NCBI RefSeq assembly: GCF_000174195.1
Contig: NZ_ACFY01000137.1
Coordinates: 1 to 33,692 of the forward strand
Length of the DNA stretch: 33,692 bases
Direction: 5' to 3'
DNA from: Roseburia inulinivorans DSM 16841
Lineage (GTDB): Bacteria; Bacillota; Clostridia; Lachnospirales; Lachnospiraceae
This document shows positions 14,278 to 24,058 of this stretch, piece by piece. The notes below the pieces were generated by a model. It ran no database searches and had not been told where the DNA came from. It worked only from the letters and a program-made list of their open reading frames with translations. How positions within the stretch are numbered: position 1 is the stretch's first letter; each line of letters begins with the position of its first letter. The position numbers and the translations under genes are program-made.

Positions 14278-17262
14278 GTGAGCAAAATTGATGAATTACG
14301 CTTAGGTTTTGAAACAGCATATATTGATGGTTCGGTTGTTTCAAACAATATCTATAGACCACAATTCGTATCAAATAATCATAAAGAAGGAAAGAAAGTA
14401 CTCTCATCCATTGAGGATGAGCTTTTGGTATGTGACGGATTTCAAATCAGTGTAGCATTTATTACTATGAATGGGATTACTCCCCTCCTGCAGACTTTAA
14501 AAGAGTTAGAAAAAAGAAATATTAAAGGTGAAATCTTAACAACGAACTATTTGAATTTCAGTGAGCCTAAAGCGTTGAAAAAACTTAATGAACTTTCGAA
14601 TATTACACTTAAAATGTATGATGTTGAAGTAGCGAATGAGGGATTTCATACAAAGGGATACATTTTCAGAAAAGAAGAAATTTATCATATCATTATTGGA
14701 AGTTCCAATATTACAAGTGCAGCACTTACAGATAATCGCGAATGGAACACAAAGCTGGTTTCAACAGTGCACGGCGAGACGGCAAAAGAAATTGTTACTG
14801 AATTTAATGAATTATGGAATTCAAACTATGCATTAACATTTGATGAGTTTTATGAGAACTATAATGAGCGCTATAAGATTATTAAACATCAGAGAGAGGT
14901 TGCAAAACAGGAAGAAATCACTTCGATTGAGAAGTATAAATTGCAGCCAAACAGTATGCAGATTGGGTTCATTATTAACTTGAAAAAGATTCTTGAGGCT
15001 GGCGAGGACAGAGCACTCCTGATTTCTGCAACTGGTACGGGAAAAACATATGCATCAGCTTTTGCAATGCGCGAATTAGGATTTAAGAGGGTATTGTTTC
15101 TGGTTCATCGAGGACAATTAGCAAGGCAGACAAAGAAATCTTATGAAAAAGTGTTTGCGGAGTCTGTTTCTATGGGACTAGTAGGGGCTTGATATCATGA
15201 GTATGATGCAGATTATATATTTGCGACGGTACAAACTTTAAATCGTGACGAACATTTACTACAGTATGAAAAAGATGCATTTGATTGCATTGTTTTAGAC
15301 GAAGCGCACCATGTTCCAGCAGATACATATCAGAAAGTAATGAATCATTTCACACCAAAGTTGTGGCTTGGAATGACCGCTACTCCAGATAAGCGAGATG
15401 ATAATATGGAAGGTAGAAATGTCTATGAACTTTTTAATTATCAGATTGCTTATGAGATTCGATTACAGCAAGCAATGGAGGAAAAACTTCTCTGTCCATT
15501 CCATTATTTTGGAATTACAGATTTAGCAATCATTGGTGATAATGGGGATACTAGTCGTGATTTCTCAATGCTTACTAGTGAGGAACGGGTAAAACATATT
15601 ATCAATCAGGCTGACTATTACGGATATAGTGGGGATAAAGTGAAGGGATTGATTTTCTGTAGCAATATTAAGGAAACAGAGGAGTTATCCGCAAAGTTTA
15701 ATGAAATGATTAACCCATCAACAGGAAAAAAATTTAGAACAATTGCCCTCAATGGTAGTGCCTCGGAACAGGAGAGGCAGAATGTATTTGAAAGGCTTGC
15801 TATGAATGAAGAAGATGCAACAATTGAGAATCAACCATTAGATTATATTTTCTCGGTTGAAATCTTGAACGAAGGTGTTGATATCGTTGAGGTTAATCAG
15901 GTTATTATGCTAAGACCAACACAGTCACCGGTTGTTTTTATTCAGCAGCTTGGGCGAGGACTTAGAAAAGCAAATGGAAAAGAGTATGTAGTCATTTTGG
16001 ATTTCATTGGGAATTACAATAACAATTTCATGATTCCAATTGCATTATCAGGGGATAGAACCTATAACAAGGACAATATTCGTAGATGTATTATGGAAGG
16101 CGGAAGAGTGATTCCCGGAGCTTCCACGGTTCATTTTGATGAGATTAGTAGAAAAAGAATTTTTGCATCTGTAGACAATGCAAATTTTAGTGACATTAAG
16201 CTTATCAAAGAAAATTACACAAATTTAAAGAATAAACTTGGGCGCATTCCTCGTTTACATGATTTTGATGATTACGGTGAGATGGATGTTATGCGAATAT
16301 TTGATAACAATAGCCTCGGATCATATTATAAGTTTCTGGTGAAATATGAGAAAGAATATAAGATCCGGTTATCTGAGGATGAAGAAAAAGTAATTGAATT
16401 TGTTTCGAAAAAATTGGCTAATGGAAAACGTATTCAGGAACTTCAGATACTAAAGAGAATACTTACATACGCTCATGGTTTATCAAAAATTGGTTTATTT
16501 GCGGGTTTATCAGAGGATATGAGAGAGTATGGAAAAAATATCAGTCAGGACCAGAAGGAGAATATTGTAAATGTTATGACAAACAAATTTCCTGCTGGAG
16601 CAAGTAAAAAGACATATTCGCAATGCGTATTTATGGAGCAAGAAGGAAATGATTATAAACCAACAAAATTATTTATGCAGATGTTGGCAAATGATGAGTT
16701 TTATGGTGTGCTTCAGGAACTTGTTGACTTTGGAATAAGTCGATATGAAAGAGATTACAAGAACACTTATGATCAGACAGATTTGGTTTTATATCAGAAA
16801 TATACATATGAGGATGTTTGCCGACTTTTGAACTGGGAGCAAAACGAAGTACCATTAAATATTGGTGGTTATAAGTTTGATAAAAAGACGAAAACATTTC
16901 CTGTTTTCATTAATTATGATAAAGCAGAGGATATCAGTGATACCACAAAATATGAAGATCATTTTATACCAGGATTTAGAGATCGTTTGATTGCTATTTC
17001 AAAATCTGGAAGAAATTTACAGTCGGAGGATGTTCAAAATTTTTTGAAAGCAAAGGAACGAGGTATTCAAGTAGAACTTTTTGTAAGAAAAAACAAGGAT
17101 GACAAGGTTTCGAAGGAGTTCTATTATCTTGGTCATATGACAGCAAGTGGAAATATCAAAGAATTTACAATGACAAATACCGAGAAAACAGCAGTGGAAA
17201 TAGAGTGGATACTTGACGTTCCGGTGCGAGAAGATATTTATGAGTACATTGTGAATTCTTAA
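14278..17262 (+). pseudogene. PLD-DEAH helicase-DUF3427 protein interrupted by an in-frame TGA
   Basis: The intact frame would be about 994 codons from a GTG at 14278 (AGGGGGA upstream). Residues 40-180 are a phospholipase D-like nuclease domain with FHTKGYIF and IIIGSSN. The superfamily 2 helicase follows: Walker A ATGTGKT (251-257), DEAHH (341-345), MTATPDKRD (366), then IFCSNIKETEE and QLGRGLRKA. The C-terminal half carries the DUF3427-type region ending EFYYLGHMTASG. At 15190 a TGA replaces what is probably GGA (Gly), between Walker A and DEAH. The frame is open on both sides. Restart at the ATG 15340 would give a 640-residue protein lacking both ATP-binding motifs, so activity is lost unless the stop is read through or is a sequencing error. 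Confidence 0.85.
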
Positions 17263-17273
17263 TGGGAGGATAT

Positions 17274-17687
17274 ATGAAGACAGTAAAAGTAGTTGCTGCG
17301 ATTATAAAAGCAGTTAACGAGAATGGAGAAACAATCATTTTTGCAACACAGCGTGGATATGGTGATTTCAAAGGCGGTTGGGAGTTCCCGGGTGGAAAAA
17401 TTGAATCAGGAGAAACACCTCAGGAAGCGTTGAAGCGTGAAATTATAGAAGAACTTGATACGGAGGTATCTGTTGGAGAATTGATGGATACAGTTGAGTA
17501 CAACTATCCACAGTTTCATCTTTCTATGGATTGTTTTTGGTGTCAAATTGTAAGAGGAAATCTTGTGCTAAAAGAGCATGAGGCAGCAAGATGGTTAACA
17601 AAGGATGAATTGAATAATGTAGAGTGGTTACCGGCGGATATTACATTGATTGAGAAAATTAGGAACTTACTTTCAATGACAAGATAA
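17274..17687 (+). CDS. NUDIX hydrolase (MutT-like nucleoside triphosphate pyrophosphohydrolase)
   Basis: 137 residues from the ATG at 17274, which has GGGAGG directly upstream; an ATG at 17262 overlaps the helicase stop (TAATG) but has no site. The NUDIX box is complete: GGKIESGETPQEALKREIIEEL fits G-x5-E-x7-REUxEEx. The start VVAAIIKAVNENGETIIFATQRGYG and EFPGG resemble 8-oxo-dGTP or CTP pyrophosphohydrolases. Coupled translation with the PLD-helicase gene suggests a shared role, perhaps removing a nucleotide made or left by the system; this is inference. Confidence 0.88.
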   Translation: MKTVKVVAAIIKAVNENGETIIFATQRGYGDFKGGWEFPGGKIESGETPQEALKREIIEELDTEVSVGELMDTVEYNYPQFHLSMDCFWCQIVRGNLVLKEHEAARWLTKDELNNVEWLPADITLIEKIRNLLSMTR

Positions 17688-17708
17688 TTAAGTTGGATAG
17701 AGGTAATA

Positions 17709-18161
17709 ATGCAGATATTTGTAGATGCAGATGCTTGTCCGGTGGTGGGCATTGTTGAATCATTGGCAGAAAAATATAATATTCCGACAACATTGCTTTG
17801 TGATACGAACCATGTGCTATATTCAGATTATAGCGATGTGATTATTGTCGGAGCAGGAGCTGATGCAGTAGATTATAAGCTGATCAGCATTTGTCTTAAG
17901 GGTGATATTGTGGTATCTCAGGATTATGGGGTAGCTGCCATGGCACTTGGGAAAGGTGCATACGCCATTCATCAATCCGGTAAGTGGTATACTGATGAAA
18001 ATATAGACCAGATGTTGATGGAGAGGCATCTTAACAAAAAAGCAAGACGAAGTTCTCACAAAAATCATATAAAAGGACCGAGAAAACGTATAGAAGAAGA
18101 TGATGTGCGCTTTGCTCAATCTTTTGAAAAAATGATACAGACAATCATACAGGTAAGATAG
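17709..18161 (+). CDS. UPF0178 / YaiI-YqxD family protein
   Basis: 150 residues. The family hallmark MQIFVDADACPVV is at the start, followed by DTNH and GADAVDYKLI, then GDIVVSQDYGVAAMALGKGA and HQSGKWYTDENID. UPF0178 has a PIN/NYN-like nuclease fold with conserved acidic residues (Asp6, Asp8); the natural substrate is not known to me. It starts 21 bases after the NUDIX stop with TAGAGGT upstream, so it probably belongs to the same transcript. Confidence 0.9.
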   Translation: MQIFVDADACPVVGIVESLAEKYNIPTTLLCDTNHVLYSDYSDVIIVGAGADAVDYKLISICLKGDIVVSQDYGVAAMALGKGAYAIHQSGKWYTDENIDQMLMERHLNKKARRSSHKNHIKGPRKRIEEDDVRFAQSFEKMIQTIIQVR

Positions 18162-18204
18162 CAGAAGGAATGCTGATAAAGAGTCCGGCATAAGGGGGAT
18201 TTTG

Positions 18205-20231
18205 ATGAATACAGAAATAAAAAATATGTGGAGAAAAAAATCATGGTCCATTCCAGATTTATTAGGAAGTAAAAGTGAATATACAAAGATTGTTATAGGA
18301 TTGATCCAGCAGATTGCATCTGGTAATGCAAACGGTATGGATGATTTCCCTAAATTGGAAGGTGTCTTTGAGCCTAGAACATGGAGAGAATATGTCCCTT
18401 TTCTGAAAGGAATTGGAATCGTTGGAAATCATAACGGAAGTTTGTGTTTATCAGAAACAGGCGAATGGTTACATAGAAATTTGTCATTTTATAATATTGC
18501 AAGTGTGATGCAAGAGAGGTTTCGTATATTTGGAGAGATTTTATATGTGTTAGATTCTGAACCAAGCACCGTGCAGGAAGTTGATGAAAAAATTTGTGAT
18601 TTATATAAATTGAAGTGGAAAAATTGTTCTAATACAAGAAAAAGAATGGATTGGCTAGAAGTATTAGGGCTTATTGATATTATTGGAAATCGAAAATGGG
18701 TAGTAACTGAAAGTGGGAAAAGAGCATTGAAAGAATGGATTCTAGTTACTCCAGAAATGCTGGATTCATTCGAAGATGCTGAAGTTTCTTACAAGATTAG
18801 CGAGGCTCCGACAGAAATATCAAATATGATACAGGAATTATATGATAACAATTTATTACAGAAAGAGCGTTGTACATATAATTTGTGGTCTCCAAGTCCA
18901 AATAAAATTGAAAATTTAAGAAAAATATTAGAGTATTCGTGTGAAAAGGTGACAAGGATAGAGCTGTTTAAATATATTGGTGATGAGTTTAATTTGAAGG
19001 TAAGCAGTATAGAGTCAATGATGCCATTTCTGAAGGCTTCTGGGTTACTGGAAGAAGTTGGAAGAAATATATATATTACCAGTTCGGTTGCCAAGGAATG
19101 GTGTGAAACAGGAGTGGATATAGACTTTATAAGGATTTTGCATTGCCATTATCGTTTTGTCGGAGAAATGATTCTTTTTGCAGAAAACGATGTTACAAGG
19201 AATGAAATTTATCAAGAAGCAAAGGAATATGGTCTTAATAATGAAAAGGCAAGATGGATAGCTGGTTTTTGGTTGAAGCTGGATTATTAGAAGAACCACA
19301 GTACTTGCATTTAAAGGCAACAACCTTTGGCATGGAATTTGCGAATACGCTTCCATTGACAGATAAAAATGTATATATGGAGGAAATAAATAGTAAGGAA
19401 AATATAGTTGCCGAAACAAAAAAGAATCCATCTGAAAATGATTTGTTTGAGAGATTAAGTGCAGCAGCATTAGATCCATTAGCAGAGGGAAAAGCTTCAG
19501 GAGTAGCTTTTGAAGAAGAGATTGCAAAAGTATTTAGATATATGGGTTTTGAAGCGAAAAGAGTAGGTGGACCAGGAAATACTGATGTAGTAGTACGTTG
19601 GATAGATGATGAAGGAAAAAAAGTAACGGCTATCGTTGACGCAAAGTCAAAATCAAGTGGTCAGGTTTCACATAATGATGTGAGCGATGTGGCAATCGAT
19701 GCTCATAAAGAGAAGAATAATGCTGATTATGTTGCAATTGTAGGTGCTGGATTTAGTGGTGATACAATAAAGAACTTTGCATCAAGGAAAAAAGTTGCCT
19801 TAATAACGGATCAGGAATTGATTGATATAGCAAAAAAAGCAGAAGAACTGGGATTAAATTTGCAGGAGATTGCGATAATATTTCAATCTCCTGATGGAAA
19901 ATCAAGATTACAAGAGTTGATTTCAACAAAGCAAAGAGAACAGAATTTAATTGAACTAATCGTTGCTACTTTTAGAAAAGAGCAAGAGATGTTGGAAAGT
20001 ATTTCTGCAAGAGATATGTTTTTGTTATTAAGAATGACGGATAATTCTCCTTCTCTTGAAGAAATTTTAAATGTTTTTTCTCTTCTTTCAACGGATGAGA
20101 TAGATGTTTTAGAGATGAATAAACAAGCATCTGCAAAGGAAAATACAACATACACGATGAAAAATGCTAAAGCAACAGTAAATAGATTGAAGATGATTGC
20201 AAATGCAATAGAAAAAGGGATAGAGAAATAA
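18205..20231 (+). pseudogene. winged-helix / PD-(D/E)XK restriction endonuclease split by a one-base frameshift
   Basis: Two overlapping frames look like one gene of about 676 codons. Part 1 (18205-19290, ATG with AGGGGGA) contains winged-helix-like DNA-binding repeats with no catalytic site. Part 2 (open from 19254) carries KRVGGPGNTDVVV and VTAIVDAKSKS, the GNTD...DAK core of a PD-(D/E)XK nuclease, with a C-terminal helical region. At 19266-19270 a run of five T separates the frames: part 1 reads ARWIAGF then W-L-K and stops, while with six T it would continue FLVEAGLLEEPQ. The layout recalls FokI-type enzymes (recognition then cleavage). No methyltransferase gene is nearby. Loss of one T, slippage or a read error are all possible. 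Confidence 0.72.
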
Positions 20232-20271
20232 ACATAACATAAAACAAACACAATTTTAGTTAGGATGACAC

Positions 20272-22176
20272 ATGAAATTATTATCAAAAGATATCAATAC
20301 TTCGGACGCGGAAACAAAAGATACATGTAATAATGACAAATACCATACCCCCGAACAGGCATTAAAAATTTTGTTTGGATATGATTCATTCAGGGCGGGA
20401 CAGAAATCTGTGATCGACAGTATCCTGGCGGGGAGAGATGCTTTTGCAGTCATGCCGACAGGTGCAGGAAAATCCGTGTGTTATCAGATCCCGGCAGTGC
20501 TTCTGCCGGGAATCACATTGGTGGTTTCGCCGCTTATTTCACTTATGCAGGATCAGGTCAAAGCATTAAATGAGGCAGGAGTGCCGGCGGCATTTATCAA
20601 TAGTTCGCTTTCTGAAAAAGATTATAATGAGACTATCAGGAGAGCGAGACAGGGCATTTACAAAATTATTTATATAGCACCGGAGCGGCTCGCTACGGAG
20701 AGTTTTCTCACTCTTGCAAAAAGCGTACCTATTTCAATGGTGACAGTGGACGAAGCACACTGTATCTCACAGTGGGGGCAGGATTTCCGCCCAAGCTATA
20801 TGAAAATTGTTGAATTTGTCAAAACATTGGAGAAGCGTCCGATCATCAGTGCATTTACAGCTACGGCAACAGAAACCGTCCGTGAAGACATTGTTTGCAC
20901 GTTAGGACTGCAGAATCCCTTTACATTGGTAAATGGATTTGACAGGGAAAATTTGTTTTTTCAAGTGGACAAGCCAAAGAATAAAGAACAGTACATTTTG
21001 AAATATATTTCCGAGCATAGCGGTGACAGTGGAATTATCTATTGTGCGACAAGGAAAAATGTTGATAATATATATGAACTGCTTAAGAGCAAGGGGATTT
21101 CTGTGGGAAAATATCATGCAGGAATGAGTGCTGTGGAGCGGAAAAAAATGCAGGATGATTTCGTATTCGACTACACAAGTATTGTCGTTGCAACAAATGC
21201 GTTCGGTATGGGAATTGATAAATCGAATGTCCGTTTTGTCATTCATTATAATATGCCACAGAGTATGGAAAATTATTATCAGGAGGCAGGAAGAGCCGGT
21301 CGTGACGGGCTTGACGCTAAGTGCATTCTTTTATTTTCACCGCAGGATATTGTGATCAACCGGTTTTTATTGGATCATAAGGAAATGCAGGATCTCGATC
21401 CGGCGGACAGGGAGACGGTCAGGGAAAGGGATGCCCGGCGGCTGCAGGTGATGGAGCGATACTGCTATACAACAGAATGTCTGCGTAATTATATTTTAAA
21501 GTATTTCGGGGAAAATCCGGAAAAACCATGTCAGGACTGTGGCAATTGCCTGCGGGAATTTGAAACTTTGGATATGACAGAAGCAGCCAAAAAAGTGATC
21601 AACTGCGTATACGAAGCGAAGGGAAGATATGGAAGGCAGATCATCATTGACACTGTTGCCGGAGCTAAGACGGCGAGGCTGGAGGAAATAGGAGCTGTTC
21701 GCTACAAGTCATACGGCGTTCTGGCAGGAACGAACAAGAATCTGTTAAGACGTTTGATCGAGCAGCTGGTATTAGAGGGATATCTTCGTGTGGGAGATTA
21801 TCAGGTCCTCAAACTTGGCGATATCAGTGGTTTGAAAAATCCAGAGGCTTCTGTTTCCATTAAGATCACAGATGAAGATAAACAGCCGGAAAAGGCAGCC
21901 AAAACGAAAAAGAAAGCAAAGAGTGTGGAAACACTTACATCTTCCGGCTACAAGCTGTTTGAGCGGCTTAAGAAACTCCGCCTTGAAATTGCACGCGAGG
22001 AAAGCATGCCGCCGTATATTATTTTCAGTGACAAGACCCTGATCGATATGGCAGCAAAAAAGCCGTCTTCCAAGCCTGAAATGCTGGATGTTTCAGGGGT
22101 GGGCGAAAATAAATTTGCGAAGTATGGAGAGCGGTTTCTTGAGGTAATTGAGGAGTATAGGCGGGAAGTGGGATAG
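20272..22176 (+). CDS. recQ: RecQ family ATP-dependent DNA helicase
   Basis: 634 residues. Walker A MPTGAGKS (61-68), DEAHCISQWGQDFRPSY, FTATAT, then ATNAFGMGIDKSNVRFVIHY and QEAGRAGRDG are classic RecQ motifs. A zinc-binding Cys cluster (YCYTTECLRN to CQDCGNC) and an RQC winged helix follow, and residues 555-634 are an HRDC domain. It unwinds DNA 3' to 5' in recombination and repair. It begins 41 bases after the endonuclease and ends in a strong terminator. After about 20 codons the sequence becomes visibly richer in G+C than the upstream genes, suggesting a different history from the defence genes. Confidence 0.94.
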   Translation: MKLLSKDINTSDAETKDTCNNDKYHTPEQALKILFGYDSFRAGQKSVIDSILAGRDAFAVMPTGAGKSVCYQIPAVLLPGITLVVSPLISLMQDQVKALNEAGVPAAFINSSLSEKDYNETIRRARQGIYKIIYIAPERLATESFLTLAKSVPISMVTVDEAHCISQWGQDFRPSYMKIVEFVKTLEKRPIISAFTATATETVREDIVCTLGLQNPFTLVNGFDRENLFFQVDKPKNKEQYILKYISEHSGDSGIIYCATRKNVDNIYELLKSKGISVGKYHAGMSAVERKKMQDDFVFDYTSIVVATNAFGMGIDKSNVRFVIHYNMPQSMENYYQEAGRAGRDGLDAKCILLFSPQDIVINRFLLDHKEMQDLDPADRETVRERDARRLQVMERYCYTTECLRNYILKYFGENPEKPCQDCGNCLREFETLDMTEAAKKVINCVYEAKGRYGRQIIIDTVAGAKTARLEEIGAVRYKSYGVLAGTNKNLLRRLIEQLVLEGYLRVGDYQVLKLGDISGLKNPEASVSIKITDEDKQPEKAAKTKKKAKSVETLTSSGYKLFERLKKLRLEIAREESMPPYIIFSDKTLIDMAAKKPSSKPEMLDVSGVGENKFAKYGERFLEVIEEYRREVG

Positions 22177-22214
22177 GAACAGTTAGAAATTGTGTTGAAA
22201 GAAGTTAGAACAGG

Positions 22215-22245
22215 AAAGGCGTGAGATGAATCTTACGTCTTTTTC
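22215..22245 (+). terminator. intrinsic terminator of recQ
   Basis: AAAGGCGTGAGA (22215-22226) pairs with TCTTACGTCTTT (22231-22242), two G-U pairs, loop TGAA, then TTT. Confidence 0.85.
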
Positions 22246-22272
22246 TTGGATTTTATGTAAGCATATAATTAC

Positions 22273-22301
22273 TTGAAAAATGAAATAGCATATGATAAAT
22301 T
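22273..22301 (+). promoter_or_regulatory. probable promoter of the first AbiE-like pair
   Basis: TTGAAA (22273-22278), 17 bases, TAAATT (22296-22301). The dyad at 22300-22334 begins at its -10 box. Confidence 0.45.
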
Positions 22302-22334
22302 ATAAATGTGACGTAAAAAGTGTCACGTTTATAA
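22300..22334 (+). promoter_or_regulatory. long inverted repeat, operator of the first antitoxin gene
   Basis: TTATAAATGTGAC (22300-22312) and GTCACGTTTATAA (22322-22334) match as an inverted repeat at 12 of 13 positions with a 9-base spacer. It overlaps the -10 box and ends just before the AAAAAGG ribosome binding site. AbiEi-type antitoxins are known to repress their own operon by binding inverted repeats, so this is the expected site. Confidence 0.7.
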
Positions 22335-22347
22335 AAAGGTGATTAAT

Positions 22348-23307
22348 GTGAAAGAATTTTTGGAAAAAACATTACGGCAAAATGTAATAATGACGGAGAA
22401 TAAAGAGGTATATAAAAAGCTCCCGTTAGCATATCGTGGAAGATATGATATTTTTACAGTAGAGACGAATGGTGTATTATGGATGGCTATTCATCCAAAA
22501 GATGATGCCGGACTTGTTATGTTACGTAGAGACAGAGCTGGCGTAGAAAAAATGACAGGATTAAACTGTGCAATATTCCTTGATCGAACAACATTTTATA
22601 TAAAGGAAAAAATGATGGAAGAAGGAATTCCTTTTGTAATAGAAGGGAAGCAGGTATTTCTCCCGTTTATTGGATATTTGCTGAGTAAGGAAAATGAAAG
22701 AGAATTAGCACCAGTTCATTTGATTTCATTTTTGACGCAAAAAATGCTCCTGATGGCTATTTATGAACGATGGAATGAAGTGAAAGTATCCGGTGCAGCG
22801 AAACGGATGGGAGTGTCAACAAAATCTGCAAGCCGGTGTTTTGATGAACTGGAATATTTAAATATTGATGTGTTGGGCATAAAAGGTAAATCAAGAGTAA
22901 TAAATATTCCGAATGACCGAAAACAATTATGGCAGCAGATTGAGCGTATGTTAAGAAATCCAGTGATTCGAAGATTTATATTGAGAAAAGATATGAAACT
23001 TGAAAAGAAAGCAGGCATTTCTGCTTTATGTGAGTATTCTCTTTTGTCCGATAATGCTTATCTAACCTATGCGGTAACGAAGAAAGAACTGAAATCTAGT
23101 GGAGTGACAGAAGAAAAACAAGTAAGTGAATTGGAAGAAATTGGCTGTGCTGTTTTGGAACTGGGATATTTCATTGATTTTTCAGGAAAAGGATTGCAGG
23201 ATCCTTTGAGCGTAGTATTGTCACTTACAGGAGAAGAGCAAGAAGAGGAACGGATAGATATTTCTATTAATGAGATGTTGGAGGAATATGTATGGTCAAA
23301 GGATTAG
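22348..23307 (+). CDS. AbiEi-like antitoxin/transcriptional regulator, copy 1
   Basis: 319 residues from a GTG at 22348, with AAGGTGA upstream; the GTG at 22339 overlaps that site. The N-terminal half ends in GKQVFLPFIGYLL, and a central winged helix follows (VKVSGAAKRMGVSTKSASRCFDELEYLNI), then a C-terminal domain ending INEMLEEY. The paralogue at 27669 shares FLPFIG-type, central helix-turn-helix and 'VEKLLEEL'-type ends. With the nucleotidyltransferase gene overlapping by 16 bases it forms a type IV AbiE-like toxin-antitoxin or phage-exclusion pair. It likely represses itself through 22300-22334. Confidence 0.68.
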   Translation: MKEFLEKTLRQNVIMTENKEVYKKLPLAYRGRYDIFTVETNGVLWMAIHPKDDAGLVMLRRDRAGVEKMTGLNCAIFLDRTTFYIKEKMMEEGIPFVIEGKQVFLPFIGYLLSKENERELAPVHLISFLTQKMLLMAIYERWNEVKVSGAAKRMGVSTKSASRCFDELEYLNIDVLGIKGKSRVINIPNDRKQLWQQIERMLRNPVIRRFILRKDMKLEKKAGISALCEYSLLSDNAYLTYAVTKKELKSSGVTEEKQVSELEEIGCAVLELGYFIDFSGKGLQDPLSVVLSLTGEEQEEERIDISINEMLEEYVWSKD

Positions 23308-24038
23308 ATACATTTCAGAAGTACTTTGCAGATTATGAAGAACAGTATGTTTTAATAGGTGGTGCAGCCTGTGATATTCTGTTTGAAAGCAACGAAGTAA
23401 ATTTCAGGGCTACAAGAGATCTGGACATGGTTTTGATTGTTGAAGCATTAACTCCGGAGTTTGGAGAAAAATTTTGGAGGTTTATCGTTGATGGAAAATA
23501 TAGAAACAAAGCGACAAACGGTAGCAACCCTCAATTTTATAGATTTAATAAGCCAGAAGACGATAACTTTCCGAAAATGATCGAATTGTTTTGTAGAAGT
23601 GATTTTAAACTAAAAGATGCGAAAGGAATTACTCCAATTTATATTGATGATGAAGTTTCCAGTTTGTCAGCAATTCTTTTAAATGATGATTACTATAAGG
23701 CACTTCTCGATGGAAAAGAAGTGAGAAAAGGACTTTCTGTTTTAAGACCAGAATATATCATTCTTTTTAAAGCAAAAGCGTATCTTGATTTGCAAAAACG
23801 AAAAGATTTAGGTGAGAAAGTGGATTCCAGTGACATAAAGAAGCATAAAAAAGATGTTTTGCGTATTGCTTCGGAGCTTATGCTTGAAAAAGTAGAAGAA
23901 TTGCCGACAGCAGTAGATGCCGATATACATAGCTTTATTGATTTGTTGGAGCAGGAACCATTTGATCAAAATTCATTGAAAAGATATGGACTGAAAAATG
24001 AGGATATTGTGGAGTTGTTAAAGCAAGTATTCGGATAA
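23292..24038 (+). CDS. AbiEii-like nucleotidyltransferase toxin, copy 1
   Basis: 248 residues. The nucleotidyltransferase core is visible as LIGGAACDILF followed by FRATRDLDMVLIVE, i.e. the GG motif and the Asp-x-Asp metal site. Further conserved blocks shared with copy 2 are SSLSAILLNDDYYK, ILFKAKAYLDL and DIKKHKKDVLRIA, which match the Lys and KH(x)D motifs of AbiEii. The family transfers nucleotides, in known cases to tRNA or proteins, and stops growth unless the antitoxin is present. The ATG has TTGGAGG and overlaps the antitoxin gene by 16 bases. Confidence 0.78.
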   Translation: MVKGLDTFQKYFADYEEQYVLIGGAACDILFESNEVNFRATRDLDMVLIVEALTPEFGEKFWRFIVDGKYRNKATNGSNPQFYRFNKPEDDNFPKMIELFCRSDFKLKDAKGITPIYIDDEVSSLSAILLNDDYYKALLDGKEVRKGLSVLRPEYIILFKAKAYLDLQKRKDLGEKVDSSDIKKHKKDVLRIASELMLEKVEELPTAVDADIHSFIDLLEQEPFDQNSLKRYGLKNEDIVELLKQVFG

Positions 24039-24058
24039 AAATGTGATGTGTTATACAG

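Noticed and set aside
15340..17262. Separate 640-residue helicase gene starting at ATG 15340
   Set aside because: It begins after the DEAH box, lacks Walker A, has no ribosome binding site, and is in frame with the upstream part across one TGA; it is the rest of one broken gene.
19263..19272. Programmed -1 ribosomal frameshift in the endonuclease
   Set aside because: The codons around the T run (GGT TTT TGG) do not form a canonical slippery heptamer because the GGT codon re-pairs poorly; a base deletion or homopolymer switching is simpler. Kept only as a minor option.
19254..20231. Independent PD-(D/E)XK nuclease gene starting at ATG 19254
   Set aside because: The ATG arises only from the shifted frame within the end of the upstream part, without a ribosome binding site; adding one T at 19266-19270 gives a smooth single protein.
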